DNA of 64,000 nt from the NCBI RefSeq assembly GCF_015291625.1, contig NZ_CP030047.1:7006001-7070000 (forward strand). The letters are read 5' to 3'. The notes under the pieces are model-generated. The model saw nothing but the letters and a program-made list of their open reading frames with translations. It ran no database searches and was not told where the DNA came from. Source of the stretch: Bradyrhizobium sp. CCBAU 53421 (lineage in GTDB: Bacteria; Pseudomonadota; Alphaproteobacteria; Rhizobiales; Xanthobacteraceae). Of the stretch, positions 1 through 9,284 are shown in pieces. Positions within the stretch are counted from its first letter, which is position 1. Each line of letters opens with the position of its first letter. The translations under genes were made by a program, and so were the position numbers.

Positions 1-340
1 GGTGGACGGGGCTGACACGCCAAGCGTCTTTTCGTCCGTTTGCCAACCTAACGAAAACGCGCCCACCCGCTATGCAGATTCGGCAAGTGGCAGACTCGTG
101 CGAAGCAATGGTCTGAAATCGCGTTCAGTTTAATGCCAGCAAGGGGTCTTCGACTTCGGCATGCGCCCGCTAGCCGATTCCCAATTCGCCAAGCGATTGG
201 TCGGATGGCCCCGATCCAGGTCAGAAACTGCATAGCAGATGCTGGAAAGTACAGGCTAGCCTGCCTTGCGCGGCACAAGATGGAGCGCCGCAACGCTGCC
301 ATACAACCGTCTTGAACGAAACCAATCCCAGGAAAGAACG

Positions 341-1777
341 ATGGACATCACCCGCCGTTTTGCGCTGAAGACCGGACTTGCCGCCGCTTCCACCGCACTG
401 ACCCCGTCGATCCTCCGAGCGCACGAAGGCCCAGTATTTGATATCGTTGAAGGGGCGGAAGATTTTTGGCTCGCCACCGACGCCTATGTCTTCGGTTATC
501 CACTTGTCACAATCGAGATGACGCGCCGGGTCTTCACCAACGTGGTCAAACCGGAGGGCACGCGTGCCCCCATGGGGCAAATCATTAGGTTGCGTCAGTA
601 TCCGGACGCCTCGTTTCGCGATGTGACAGCACCGAACGCCGATACGCTCTACACCACGGCATTCTTCGACGTCGGCAAGGAGCCATGGGTGCTGAGCATT
701 CCCGACATGAAGGACCGGTATTTCCTCATGCCGATGCTCGACGGCTGGACCAATGTGTTCGCGGTGCCCGGAAAACGCACAACCGGCACCGGGGCGCAGA
801 CCTATGCAATCACGGGTCCGGGCTGGAGCGGCACGCTTCCGTCCGGCGTCAAGGAATTGAAAGCCCCAACCAACATCGTCTGGCTGCTCGGCCGGATCTA
901 CTGCACGGGCACTCCGGAAGACTACGCAGCCGTCCACGCCTTGCAGGACCAGTTCAGGCTGGTGCCGCTGAGCTCCTACGGAAAGGACTACACGCCTCCC
1001 TCGGGCACGGTCGATCCGTCCATCGACATGAAGACGGCCGTGCGCGAACAGGTCAACCGCATGGATGCGGCCGAATACTTCACCCTGCTCGCCCGGCTGA
1101 TGAAAGTGAATCCTCCCTCTGCTGCTGACGCGCCCGAACTCGCGCGGTTCGCCAAGATCGGTCTTGTCCCGGGCCAGGACTTCGATGCCAGCAAGCTGGA
1201 CGCGGATTTCGTCAAGCGCATTCCCCGCGCCGCGTTCGATCGCATCATGCTCCAGCTCAAGGTCAACGACGCCATCAAGAAGGTCAACGGATGGATCTAC
1301 GACACCGAGACCGGCGTCTACGGGACCGACTATCTCAATCGTGCGCTGGTCACCGCGATCGGGCTCGGCGCGAACCGCAACAGAGACGCGGTTTATCCGC
1401 TTTCGCTAAAGGACGCAGACGGTAGCGACTATCACGGCTCGAACAAATACGTCATGCGTTTTCCAAAGGGCCAACTGCCGCCGGTGAGCGGCTTCTGGTC
1501 CGTTACCATGTACGATGCCAACTATTTCTTCGTCTCCAACCCGATCAATCGTTACTCGATCAGCTCACGACAGAATCTCAAGGTCAATCCGGACGGATCA
1601 ACGGACCTGTACATCCAGAATCAATCCCCGGGGGCCGACAAGGAGTCGAACTGGTTGCCCGCGCCGACCGGCAAGTTCATCCTGATGTTGCGCATGTATT
1701 GGCCGAACGAGGACGACCCGTCGATACTCAATGGCACGTGGTCGATCCCGGCGGCCAAAAAAAGCGACGTAAGTTGA
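341..1777 (+). CDS. DUF1254/DUF1214 domain protein with Tat signal
   Basis: The 478-residue product begins with a twin-arginine export signal (TRRFALK followed by an Ala-rich stretch ending near residue 27, SILRA), so it is probably folded in the cytoplasm and exported to the periplasm. The remainder matches the DUF1254 (about residues 50-190) plus DUF1214 (about 340-460) architecture, recognisable from the DAYVFGYPLVT and PNADTLYTTAFFDV segments and the C-terminal GFWSVTMYD segment. The ATG at 341 is chosen because AGGAAAG lies just upstream and the Tat motif starts there; the frame stays open further upstream. The biochemical function of the family is not known. A strong hairpin follows the stop codon. 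Confidence 0.9.
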   Translation: MDITRRFALKTGLAAASTALTPSILRAHEGPVFDIVEGAEDFWLATDAYVFGYPLVTIEMTRRVFTNVVKPEGTRAPMGQIIRLRQYPDASFRDVTAPNADTLYTTAFFDVGKEPWVLSIPDMKDRYFLMPMLDGWTNVFAVPGKRTTGTGAQTYAITGPGWSGTLPSGVKELKAPTNIVWLLGRIYCTGTPEDYAAVHALQDQFRLVPLSSYGKDYTPPSGTVDPSIDMKTAVREQVNRMDAAEYFTLLARLMKVNPPSAADAPELARFAKIGLVPGQDFDASKLDADFVKRIPRAAFDRIMLQLKVNDAIKKVNGWIYDTETGVYGTDYLNRALVTAIGLGANRNRDAVYPLSLKDADGSDYHGSNKYVMRFPKGQLPPVSGFWSVTMYDANYFFVSNPINRYSISSRQNLKVNPDGSTDLYIQNQSPGADKESNWLPAPTGKFILMLRMYWPNEDDPSILNGTWSIPAAKKSDVS

Positions 1778-1791
1778 AGCGGCGGGGCTGT

Positions 1792-1813
1792 GGGGACGCT
1801 TCGCGGCGTCCCC
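1792..1813 (+). terminator. Hairpin terminator after the DUF1254 gene
   Basis: A perfect 8-bp stem (GGGGACGC / GCGTCCCC) with a 6-base loop starts 15 bases after the stop codon of the DUF1254 gene. No long T run follows, so intrinsic termination is plausible but not certain. Confidence 0.6.
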
Positions 1814-1971
1814 TCGCCCGTCACGCTACGCAGCGAATTGAGCAACGATCTCGCACCGTTGTAAAAAGCTCCCCCGTGACCAATGATGCGCTAAGCTTTC
1901 GTTGCGAGCGCTCGCCCGGAAGCCAATGTAAGCGGCGGCGCAGGTACCCGGTTGCGGAGAACAGTAGCCAA

Positions 1972-2409
1972 ATGCTGATCGACACACCGACCGCAGCGCA
2001 CCTGTCGCAGGTCATTTCGCAAGTAGCGGCGCCGGCGTTTCTCCTTGGCGCGGTTGCGGCCTTCGTGTCGCTTCTGATCGGGCGCATGAATCGCGTCGTC
2101 GACAGGCTACAGGCATTGCACGCTACGGCCGACGACGGCCGTTCCGGAATGCACCCTGATATCCCACACCTCGAGCGTCGCGCTGTGCTTCTGAACAAGG
2201 CAATCGTTCTCGCGACGGTCAGCGCAATCGTCACCTCGCTGCTGGTGATCCTGGCGTTCGTGTGCACCTTCTTTCAATTCCAGCATGAATACGGCGTTGC
2301 GCTACTCTTTGTAGTCGCTCTCAGCTTCTTCACGCTCTCGCTTGTGGATCTGGTGCGCGAGGCCCGCCTTTCACTGCATGACCTCAGTCATCACAAGCCC
2401 AATCCGTAG
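1972..2409 (+). CDS. DUF2721 family membrane protein
   Basis: This is a small 145-residue integral membrane protein. The N-terminus (SQVAAPAFLLGAVAAFVSLLIGRMNRVVDR) and two later hydrophobic segments (about residues 73-95 and 100-120) with the ERRAVLLNKAI loop between them fit the DUF2721 family of three-helix inner-membrane proteins. The ATG at 1972 has a GGAG sequence 12 bases upstream and puts the first membrane segment near the N-terminus; the frame is open further upstream but that part has no membrane or family character. Function is unknown. It stands alone between the DUF1254 gene and a convergent gene. Confidence 0.75.
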   Translation: MLIDTPTAAHLSQVISQVAAPAFLLGAVAAFVSLLIGRMNRVVDRLQALHATADDGRSGMHPDIPHLERRAVLLNKAIVLATVSAIVTSLLVILAFVCTFFQFQHEYGVALLFVVALSFFTLSLVDLVREARLSLHDLSHHKPNP

Positions 2410-2605
2410 CAAGCAGTCGGCTCATCCGGACTCTTTCGGGGTGTAGCGCCAAGACTCGAAATCGGCTCGTTTCTGGACGGGCCGGCGCTTCCTCGAGTCG
2501 AGAGGACCATCGTCCAGTGCCGGCTGGCCGCAATTGGTACACACGGCGCGTCGGCCCGCGGCTGGCCCAGCGCAACGACGCCAGGCCGAACTCCGCGCGG
2601 TCCCG

Positions 2606-3262
2606 CTAGTAGCATGGAGGATAGGGATAGTATCCGCAAACCGGCGGCCGATAGTAATACGGGTGGTAGACGTAAGCAGCCGCAGCGCCAGCCGCCGCGG
2701 CGGCTCCGGCATAATACGCACCTCGATAGGCGGTGCGTCGCGCAACGCCCGCGAATGAAAGCGGCGTAAACGGAAGGCCGATGATGTCGATGAAGACAGA
2801 GGCAGGACCATCGGCGCCCTTGATGTCACCCTCGAGAATATCGACATCGAAGGCAAGGTTGTCGCCTTCGAGCTTGGGATTCTTCAGCGTTACAACGACA
2901 TCGCGCACAGTGTTGCCCTCCTTTTGGAATACGGACACTGTGGCGTTGGGCGGATTCTTTGCGAAATTGTCGCTTCCGGTTCCCCAGTCTTCCACGATAT
3001 GGCTGGTTAGATCGTGACCAGCCGAGCGAACCGGCCGGTCCGCAAATATGATCGCATTTGGCGCGACGCCGGTGAGGACCAGCTTGCCGGGCTGCACGTT
3101 CGCGCCCCTGGAGTTGAACACGATCAGCGATGGAACGACCTGGGGTTTGGTGGCCCCGATCGTCTTTAGAGGCGCGCCGGGCGCCGTGTCTTGCGCCAAG
3201 GCCATGTTTGTGACCGTCAGAGCACCAAGAAAAGCAATCGCACGCATCGTATTCGACAGCAT
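2606..3262 (-). CDS. Exported protein with Tyr/Pro-rich tail, paralogue 1
   Basis: A 218-residue exported protein with a signal peptide (MRAIAFLGALTVTNMALA, cleavage near AQD). The conserved core carries VPSLIVFNSRGA, IIFADRPVR and FTPLSFAGVARRTAYRGA, followed by an Ala-rich stretch and a Tyr/Pro-rich tail ending CGYYPYPPCY. The gene at 14343-15002 encodes a close paralogue with the same core and the same last ten residues. The ATG at 3262 is preceded by CCGGAG at proper spacing. The FADRPVRxAGH core suggests one conserved envelope family, but I do not recognise a named domain or activity. The terminal Cys-Tyr motif and aromatic tail might mediate envelope attachment, which is inference. Confidence 0.8.
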   Translation of the reverse strand: MLSNTMRAIAFLGALTVTNMALAQDTAPGAPLKTIGATKPQVVPSLIVFNSRGANVQPGKLVLTGVAPNAIIFADRPVRSAGHDLTSHIVEDWGTGSDNFAKNPPNATVSVFQKEGNTVRDVVVTLKNPKLEGDNLAFDVDILEGDIKGADGPASVFIDIIGLPFTPLSFAGVARRTAYRGAYYAGAAAAAGAAAAYVYHPYYYRPPVCGYYPYPPCY

Positions 3263-3314
3263 GATCAACTCCGGAATCATGGGCTACCTGGGCCCAAGCA
3301 TGATGGAAAAGAAT

Positions 3315-3341
3315 GGAGGCCGGCCGAATTGGCCGACCTCC
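3315..3341 (-). terminator. Hairpin terminator after the Omp25-like gene
   Basis: An inverted repeat (GGAGG.CGGCC with one internal mismatch against GGCCG.CCTCC, 4-5 base loop) begins nine bases past the stop of the minus-strand outer membrane gene. It is followed on that strand by ATTCTTTT, which fits a rho-independent terminator. Confidence 0.7.
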
Positions 3342-3349
3342 TTTCTTCA

Positions 3350-4096
3350 TCAGTAACCAAACTTGTAGTTGAGGCGGAGTGCGAGCAGACTCGCGTCCGT
3401 CTTGGTGTTGGCGGTGATGGACGTGATGCGCCCGAGTGACGGCGTCGAGAAGGTGTTGCTCTCGTTCACTCGCCACAGATAGTCGTACTCGATGCCGGCC
3501 GTCCAATTTGGAGAGAAGCCGTACTCGAAGCCGACACCCACGACGCCACCCCAGCGGGTCCGATTCGCAAAGGCGAGGCCCGTGCCGGTCACATTGTCGA
3601 TGATGGCAAAGTCCTGGCTACCAACCGCGCCGCCGCCCTTGACGTAGAACAAGGCCTCGTTGGCCGCGTAGCCAAGTTGAGCCGTGAAGAGACCCAAGCC
3701 GGCGAGGGTCGACTTGTAAGTGCGTGTCGGATCCTGCGCACTGATGCGCGTGTTGCGGATGTTGGCCCAGTCGCCCTGCGCTTCCAGACCGTACACCAAT
3801 TGTCCGGCCTGCCAACGATAACCAAGCTGGCCGCCGATGATGCCGCCGCCTTTGCTATTGCAGCCTTCCGCGAACACTCCACCAATTCCATTGACCGCGG
3901 TGAGATCGATACACTGGTTGCTCCAGCCATATCCGCCGTTCATGCCGAGATAGAAGCCGGACCAGTTGTACATCATCGGCGCAGCGATCGGCGCCGCCTT
4001 GTACGTCGGCCGCTGCGGAAGATCGGCGGCCTTTGCAATACCCGTGAACGAAACGGACATCACCACCGCTGCGGTAAGTAAGCTGATTTTTTTCAT
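3350..4096 (-). CDS. Omp25/RopB-like outer membrane beta-barrel protein
   Basis: The 248-residue product has a Sec signal peptide (MKKISLLTAAVVMSVSFTGIAKA) followed by the AADLP..P.YKA mature start and the NWSGFYLGMNGGYGW strand that are hallmarks of the rhizobial/Brucella Omp25-like beta-barrel family. Alternating hydrophobic strands continue to a C-terminal LRLNYKFGY, the aromatic-ending beta signal recognised by the BAM complex. Length and architecture are normal for the family, which stabilises the outer membrane and is present in many paralogues in Bradyrhizobium. A second member lies at 5855-6574. The gene ends in a hairpin terminator. Confidence 0.9.
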   Translation of the reverse strand: MKKISLLTAAVVMSVSFTGIAKAADLPQRPTYKAAPIAAPMMYNWSGFYLGMNGGYGWSNQCIDLTAVNGIGGVFAEGCNSKGGGIIGGQLGYRWQAGQLVYGLEAQGDWANIRNTRISAQDPTRTYKSTLAGLGLFTAQLGYAANEALFYVKGGGAVGSQDFAIIDNVTGTGLAFANRTRWGGVVGVGFEYGFSPNWTAGIEYDYLWRVNESNTFSTPSLGRITSITANTKTDASLLALRLNYKFGY

Positions 4097-4225
4097 CGCC
4101 TGTGAGCCTCATAGAATGTGGAAAACACATGAGCCATTTGCCATCGACCTTGTCTCAGTCGGTATGCAGAAACTGTCACCGCCGACCAATTCTTGGTGGT
4201 GTTGCACCAAAACCCCACTCCAAGG

Positions 4226-5245
4226 TCACGGCGCGTTACCTGACCTCGATGCGAGAGACCGGCGATATGTCTCGGATGGCAACTCGCCAAACAGCGACCG
4301 GTAGTGGCCAGCAAATCTGCCGAACTCAGTGACGCCATGGGTCGATAGGATATCGACGACTCCGACCGATGCACCGTTGTCACGACTGATCTCATGATAA
4401 ACCAGGTTCAACTGCCGCAGCCTCAGATAGTGCTTTGGCGAGAAGCCGAGATAGCGCTCGAAAGCGCGCAGCAAGGTGCGGTATTCCACCTCGGTCGCTC
4501 TCACGATATCCTTGATATGGACGATGCTTTCCGACCTTGTCCCGACGAACTCGAGCGCCTCCAGAACGATTCGCTCGTACGAGAGGGTGTACTTGTTGGG
4601 CAGGAAGGTTTCGCTCAGACGACTGTCCCGGATGCAAGCCAGCTGATCCATCAGGGCCTGCTCAGCCTGCCGGGCCATCGTAGGCCGATCGACGGGATCG
4701 GAGATGGAACGCAAAGCCTGCCTCGACGCCTCGATCAGTTTCGATTTGATCGGCTCTGGCAGCCGGATGAGGTGCTTGGCGGTCTTCGGCGAAGCCTGAG
4801 TCGTGGCTGCAGGGAGCATCTTCCTCGCGATACTCTCCTCCTTCGGCAGCGACCACGCCACCCATTCGACATGACCGGAGCGGACAAAGGTGAAGTGACA
4901 GTTGGGAGGGAAAATGACCAGGTCAGAGGCCTGGCATGGTGCGCCATCGAGCACGACGCGATCGTTGAAGTTGGACGACTGGATGATCAACGTCGTAAAA
5001 TTCGGGTCAGTGACGCCATGTGCAATCCCCGGACCGCCGTCTGCGCCGAACTGAAGGATCGTGCGATTCAGTGTGAGCGACTTCACCCCCCAATCGTGAG
5101 TGGACGGAGCGGATTTCAGAAACGTCACCCTCGCGCCCATAATGGCGTCGGTGTATTGCCCGAAATCATTCAATTTCAAATTATCCCGCTCGTCTGAGCG
5201 GCACTTCAAGCGAAAAATAGAAACAGGCTGTGCCGCTTTTAACAA
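4226..5245 (-). CDS. AraC family transcriptional regulator
   Basis: The product (up to 339 residues) has an N-terminal cupin-like sensing region and a C-terminal double helix-turn-helix of the AraC type (about residues 230-330). The latter carries VHIKDIVRATEVEYRTLLRAFERYLGFSP in helix-turn-helix one and VTEFGRFAGHYRSLFGELPSETYRR in the second. It belongs to the same subfamily as the genes at 8386, 11959 and 13190 (shared [LF]GRF..Y[RK]..FGE.P motif). The first start in the frame is TTG at 5245; an internal TTG near 5185 or the ATG at 5140 are alternatives, so the start is uncertain. The effector is not predictable. Confidence 0.85.
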   Translation of the reverse strand: MLKAAQPVSIFRLKCRSDERDNLKLNDFGQYTDAIMGARVTFLKSAPSTHDWGVKSLTLNRTILQFGADGGPGIAHGVTDPNFTTLIIQSSNFNDRVVLDGAPCQASDLVIFPPNCHFTFVRSGHVEWVAWSLPKEESIARKMLPAATTQASPKTAKHLIRLPEPIKSKLIEASRQALRSISDPVDRPTMARQAEQALMDQLACIRDSRLSETFLPNKYTLSYERIVLEALEFVGTRSESIVHIKDIVRATEVEYRTLLRAFERYLGFSPKHYLRLRQLNLVYHEISRDNGASVGVVDILSTHGVTEFGRFAGHYRSLFGELPSETYRRSLASRSGNAP

Positions 5246-5300
5246 GACCGCGCACAGCGGATCGGTCCGTAGCGGGCGACCGATCCGCTCTTAGGGCAAT

Positions 5301-5654
5301 CTACTTCATCTGAATGCCCATCATCTCCCGCTCCGCTTTGAACACGACGGAAATAGCGTCGATGATGAGTTTTTCGGGATTTGCCTTGCAGTAGACGATG
5401 ACTTCGTGCTCCACGAGCTTGCCCTTGCGCAGGTCGAGGAAATGCTTCTTGGCAAGGCCGTTGTACCAGCCGCTGTACCAGGCCGTCAGTGCATCGGCGT
5501 CCTCCTGGTAGGTCCCGGCGAGTTGCGCGCAGGTCAGCTTCTGAACATCGATAAATCCATTCGCGTCGACATAGGCCGATAGCGGGGTCTGGGCCCTGGC
5601 GGAAACCATTGTAGCAACCAGCAGAGCTACGGAAAGCAGCAGTCTCGAACGCAT
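5301..5654 (-). CDS. HdeA/HdeB-like periplasmic acid-stress protein
   Basis: A 117-residue exported protein with signal peptide MRSRLLLSVALLVATMVSARA. The mature part carries the two spaced cysteines of the HdeA fold (KLTCAQL and VIVYCKAN) and a Trp/Tyr-rich helix between them (WYSGWYNGLA). HdeA-type proteins are small periplasmic chaperones that protect proteins at low pH. The ATG at 5654 is preferred over one four codons upstream because only the later one has a TGGGA sequence at ribosome-binding distance. It is not linked in operon with the flanking genes. Confidence 0.8.
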   Translation of the reverse strand: MRSRLLLSVALLVATMVSARAQTPLSAYVDANGFIDVQKLTCAQLAGTYQEDADALTAWYSGWYNGLAKKHFLDLRKGKLVEHEVIVYCKANPEKLIIDAISVVFKAEREMMGIQMK

Positions 5655-5854
5655 TGGGGATCCCATTTGTAATGAATCGGATGTGGAAAGGTCTCAGACG
5701 ACTTTCAGAGGCCGGGCGCCTTCGCGGGCGACTGGCATCCGAGCTGAAAAGCATCGGCTCGGATGCGCGATCGAGATCAAGACAGTCCTATCGGACGGTC
5801 GAGGCGGCGTATCGTCCGTCGAACAAGACCGAATATGTGATCAATGGCCCTTGT

Positions 5855-6574
5855 TCAGAACCGGTAGTTGATGCCGCCACGCACGACATTCAGTTCATCC
5901 GTGCTGACTCCGGTGCCGACGACTTTCGTGTAGAGATACTCGGCCTTCACGGACCAGTTCGGTGTGAAGCCATATTCCACGCCGAGACCCGCGGAGATGC
6001 CCGGACGCCAGGACGAGCCTGAGCAATCCGGCAGGACGCCAAGCGTGCCGCAGGGTACGCCGGCGATGGTTGATGCGCTGGCGGTCGACTTGACGAAGGC
6101 CCCGCCGCCGGTGGCGTAGATCAGCACGTTGTTCATGGCGATACCGACCCGAGCCCTTGCCGTCGCCAGCGCGCTGATGTTTGACGAGGTGTTCAGCGTA
6201 ACGCCCTGCCCGATGCCGAGAATGCTCGGCGTTACGACGGAGGACCCGCTGATGTTGGCCCAGTCGATGTCACCTTCCAGGCCGAGCACGACGTATCCCT
6301 GCTGAATCTGCGCACCAAACGTGCCTCCGATCATGCCGCCACTGATGTCAAAACCGGCTCGATCGAACCTGTTGGCGAACAGCACCATCGGGTCCTGGTT
6401 GCCCCAGCCGTACCCGGCGTTGCCGCCGATATAGAACCCCGTCCAGTTGTAGACGGCGGCAACCGGAGCCTGCGCCTTGTAGGCGGGCGCCGCCGGCAAA
6501 TCCGCAGCAGCCGCGTAACCGCCCATCATCAGCGAAGCCGCGATCGCAACTCCAAACTTTCCAGTCTTATTCAT
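5855..6574 (-). CDS. Omp25-like outer membrane beta-barrel protein
   Basis: Second Omp25-like protein of the window (239 residues). It has a signal peptide (MNKTGKFGVAIAASLMMGGYAAA), the ADLP..PAYKAQ linker, a NWTGFYIGGNAGYGWG first strand, and a C-terminal VRGGINYRF beta signal. It differs from the 3350-4096 protein over most of its length, so this is family membership rather than recent duplication. The start at 6574 is chosen because the signal peptide begins there, although the frame is open 15 codons upstream. Its expected role is a structural or stress-regulated outer membrane protein. Confidence 0.9.
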   Translation of the reverse strand: MNKTGKFGVAIAASLMMGGYAAAADLPAAPAYKAQAPVAAVYNWTGFYIGGNAGYGWGNQDPMVLFANRFDRAGFDISGGMIGGTFGAQIQQGYVVLGLEGDIDWANISGSSVVTPSILGIGQGVTLNTSSNISALATARARVGIAMNNVLIYATGGGAFVKSTASASTIAGVPCGTLGVLPDCSGSSWRPGISAGLGVEYGFTPNWSVKAEYLYTKVVGTGVSTDELNVVRGGINYRF

Positions 6575-6858
6575 TGCCGCACCTGATTGATTGAATAAAT
6601 CGTGCAGCGGTGATCGCATCGAATGCGCGCAACCTACTATGCAGATTCTGACGCGCGCGTTCTGTTTTCCCGACTGTGGCCAAGTTGCCGCAGCGGAAGC
6701 ATCGGCGCGCAGTCGATGTTGAGCGTCAATGGTCTCTCGGTGTCAGGCGAGCAGGCTGACGAATATGCAAATTCTGACAATCCGGTGATGTCGAGCGGCG
6801 ACCGGACGCTCCTGGCCTGGTTCAACCTTGCCGAAACACCGTCATGGTGACCGGAAGC

Positions 6859-7794
6859 CTAATTGCGTGCGAAATAGAGCGGCGTTCTGAGCGTGATCTG
6901 GTAAGCAGGCTTTGGCACCCACATGATCTGCGCGGTCACGCCAAACAGGCGGTTGTCGTTGTCGTCCATCCGGTCAAGGTCCAGTCGCACGATCGGCTGG
7001 GTGAAGGAGGAGACTGACGCGCGGCTCAAGAGCTGAGCGCCGCCGAAAACCTGCACGCCCGCGCGACCCGTAAACTTCCAGTTGTTCGGCCATTGGTAGT
7101 AACCGCCGACATAGCCCATGATATCGGGATGGATGGTCGCGAGTGGACTACCGACGATAACCCGCGTGTCCTGTACTCCCGCGAGCCACCCACGGGTCTC
7201 GTCCTGGTCGAACGCATAGTCGAATTCGAAGATGTTAGTAAAAGTCGTGGTAGCGAATGGCCCATTCGGAATCGCCTGGGTAATGGTCGATTGCCAAGTC
7301 AAGGTCGGAAGCGAGCCGCCGTTCTGATTGTAGAGATCGGCCTGAAATCCAAGATTCCAGCTCGTGATCGCCACGGACGACCAGCCGGTCATCGGAGTGC
7401 TGGTCGAGCTGGCCGACACGCCGGCATAGAGCGAGACGTTATCGCTCACATCGATCGTCATGGGAAGATCGACCACGGCACTCTGGGCGCCCGGCAGCGT
7501 CGCACCGCCTGCAATTGCCGCCAAGCTGCCAGCATTCGAGACGGCGGCGGATTGCAACGCCGTGAGCAGCGACGAATTGCCGAAACCGACTGCCAGCGCA
7601 CCGGCGGGCACCCTCGCGTAGGTGGTTCTCATGTCGAGGTAGACGTTCGGAGTGCTCGACACCCCCTTCGACGAATCATCGTCGTCAGCACGGGCAATTC
7701 CGCTGGAGAGGCAAATCAAGACGGCCAGCACCAATCCTGGGAAACCAACGCAATTGCGCGCCTTCAGCGCTCCAACTTTCGCCGTAACCTGCAA
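6859..7794 (-). CDS. Exported protein, probable outer membrane beta-barrel, unknown function
   Basis: A 311-residue product starting at TTG with a good GAGGAG ribosome-binding site seven bases upstream; no ATG is nearer. A signal segment (VLAVLICLSSGIARA) is followed by an Asp cluster (DDDDSS) and then long stretches of alternating hydrophobic and polar residues rich in Ser, Thr, Trp and Tyr, ending in TLRTPLYFARN, a terminal aromatic typical of outer membrane barrels. I do not recognise a specific family; a transporter-like or DUF-type outer membrane protein is likely. It is isolated from its neighbours. Confidence 0.7.
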   Translation of the reverse strand: MQVTAKVGALKARNCVGFPGLVLAVLICLSSGIARADDDDSSKGVSSTPNVYLDMRTTYARVPAGALAVGFGNSSLLTALQSAAVSNAGSLAAIAGGATLPGAQSAVVDLPMTIDVSDNVSLYAGVSASSTSTPMTGWSSVAITSWNLGFQADLYNQNGGSLPTLTWQSTITQAIPNGPFATTTFTNIFEFDYAFDQDETRGWLAGVQDTRVIVGSPLATIHPDIMGYVGGYYQWPNNWKFTGRAGVQVFGGAQLLSRASVSSFTQPIVRLDLDRMDDNDNRLFGVTAQIMWVPKPAYQITLRTPLYFARN

Positions 7795-8023
7795 GACGCT
7801 CTCCTCGAACGAGATCCTTATGGGCGATGTCTGACAGTAGTGATGCGGCCAAGCTGATCGATCGGGTAGCGACAGGCGCTATGTCGGTCAACTCGCGCAC
7901 TATGCGCCGTCCGGCGAACCCGGCACATTGCGGGAGAGCATCGTTGAAACGATATCCACAATGCGTCGGAACGGTCTATGCAAAACCTGCCAATGCACAG
8001 GCTTGCCGCATTGCGGCAGGCTC

Positions 8024-8326
8024 CTACGGCAGATCCGGCTCCTTGGTATCCTCGAATGTGGCCGGCCCGACCAATGGCGGCTCGGACGTTTCCGCAAGCC
8101 AACGGTGAATGATCGCCGAAGGTATCGCCCGCCGCGGTGTGCAGGGATTGATGGTGCCCGCGGTCACGATGTATCCTTGCTCGAACTTCTGGCGAGCAAA
8201 CCTCCGGGCGTCGAGCTCGGTCGGAAAGCTCTCACTCCGCCTCGGCTGGCGTTGCGCAGATGCCTTGCGCATCCTTTTCGGCACCTCGAAGGAAACATAC
8301 CAGGCCTTCGTCAGGTCAATCGACAC
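8024..8326 (-). CDS. Small conserved protein of unknown function
   Basis: A 100-residue basic protein starting at GTG with GGAAGG a few bases upstream. The sequence YVSFEVPKRM, FPTELDARRFARQKFEQG and AGTINPCTPRRAI resembles a small protein common in Bradyrhizobium genomes, with no assigned function. It has no signal peptide or membrane segment, and the N-terminal YVSFEVP.. followed by EARRFA suggests a compact alpha/beta fold. It lies just before the truncated AraC gene on the same strand, separated by about 60 bases. Confidence 0.6.
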   Translation of the reverse strand: MSIDLTKAWYVSFEVPKRMRKASAQRQPRRSESFPTELDARRFARQKFEQGYIVTAGTINPCTPRRAIPSAIIHRWLAETSEPPLVGPATFEDTKEPDLP

Positions 8327-8385
8327 GGCGCCCTTCCGATTGGTTTTCCCTGTAGGCTCGCCTCATCTCAGCCAGCCCGCTCCCG

Positions 8386-8871
8386 CTATGCGCTTTCGAC
8401 ATCACGATCTTGAACCACGCCCATCGCGCTCGCGCCGAAAGCTCTCGACCGTGGATTCTGGTAGTCGATCCTGGCGTTGCGCAGTCCAGCTCTGCCATCG
8501 TGCGATATCTCGCTGTCCCGGCCCGCCGCTCGAAGCGTCTGCGAAGGGCTCTCGCCGAACAGCTTGCGATACTCGACCGAAAACCGTCCAAGCTCGAAAA
8601 ACCCGAAGCAGATCGCAATTTCCGTCACCTTTGCGGTCTCGCAGTCCACCGCAAGAAGCGCCTGCCTTGCCTGGTTCAGTCGGAGCACACGAATTCGACG
8701 GCACGGTGATTCTCCGTAAACGCTTCTGAACGCCTTTCGTAGGGTACGCTGGCTCACCGAGAGCTGATGGCATATCGCGGGGATGCGGGGCATTTCTTCG
8801 GCATTCCCCGCAGCGATGGCTTCGGCGCGCGCGACAAGAACGCGATATCGATCGCTGGTACCGCCAATCAT
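8386..8871 (-). CDS. Truncated AraC-type regulator (DNA-binding domain only)
   Basis: The 161-residue product consists essentially of an AraC-type double helix-turn-helix: IPAICHQLSVSQRTLRKAFRSVYGESP as the first and VTEIAICFGFFELGRFSVEYRKLFGESPSQTLRA as the second, followed by a 40-residue tail. The N-terminal sensing domain of about 180 residues seen in its relatives at 4226, 11959 and 13190 is absent; upstream sequence shows no continuation. It may be a remnant of a full-length gene or a stand-alone DNA-binding protein. The ATG at 8871 opens the frame. Confidence 0.7.
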   Translation of the reverse strand: MIGGTSDRYRVLVARAEAIAAGNAEEMPRIPAICHQLSVSQRTLRKAFRSVYGESPCRRIRVLRLNQARQALLAVDCETAKVTEIAICFGFFELGRFSVEYRKLFGESPSQTLRAAGRDSEISHDGRAGLRNARIDYQNPRSRAFGASAMGVVQDRDVESA

Positions 8872-9284
8872 TGGTCGGCGCCTTTCGATCGCATCAAAAA
8901 AGCCGGTGAAGTGAGGAAGCTACCCCCAATATTGCAACGCAACCCGTTTGCATGGCCCCCTGACGGACCACTTCGCGCGGACGTGCAGATCAGATTGGCA
9001 GCAGCAATGGCAATAGGCGAGGCGCAGTGCATAATGATTGACCTCAACGTCTGGCTTTACCTCTGCATCTCGCGTCTTTCAGCGCGAAGCGTCTTGCCAT
9101 TTCGCGCCAATCATTTACGCACGGCGCCATTTCTTTCGGGCCGCATTGCCGCCGAAAAACACAGCTCAAACACCAGTAGAATGCCAAGGCGATGCTCGTT
9201 TGCGGGGCGACGCAGGGCCGCTGGCTGCGTCGTGGCCGTGCGCGTTCGCGCCTACCACGACCAATCAGTGCAAGCGCCCACGCA
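8872..9284. other. Intergenic stretch without a supported gene
   Basis: About 410 bases between the truncated AraC gene and the AraC pseudogene. Short open frames are present on both strands but none shows family character, a convincing start or a ribosome-binding site. Confidence 0.5.

Noticed and set aside
221..937. Long minus-strand open frame antisense to the DUF1254 gene
   Set aside because: It has Arg/Gly/His-rich shadow composition, and the plus strand carries a clear Tat-exported family protein there.
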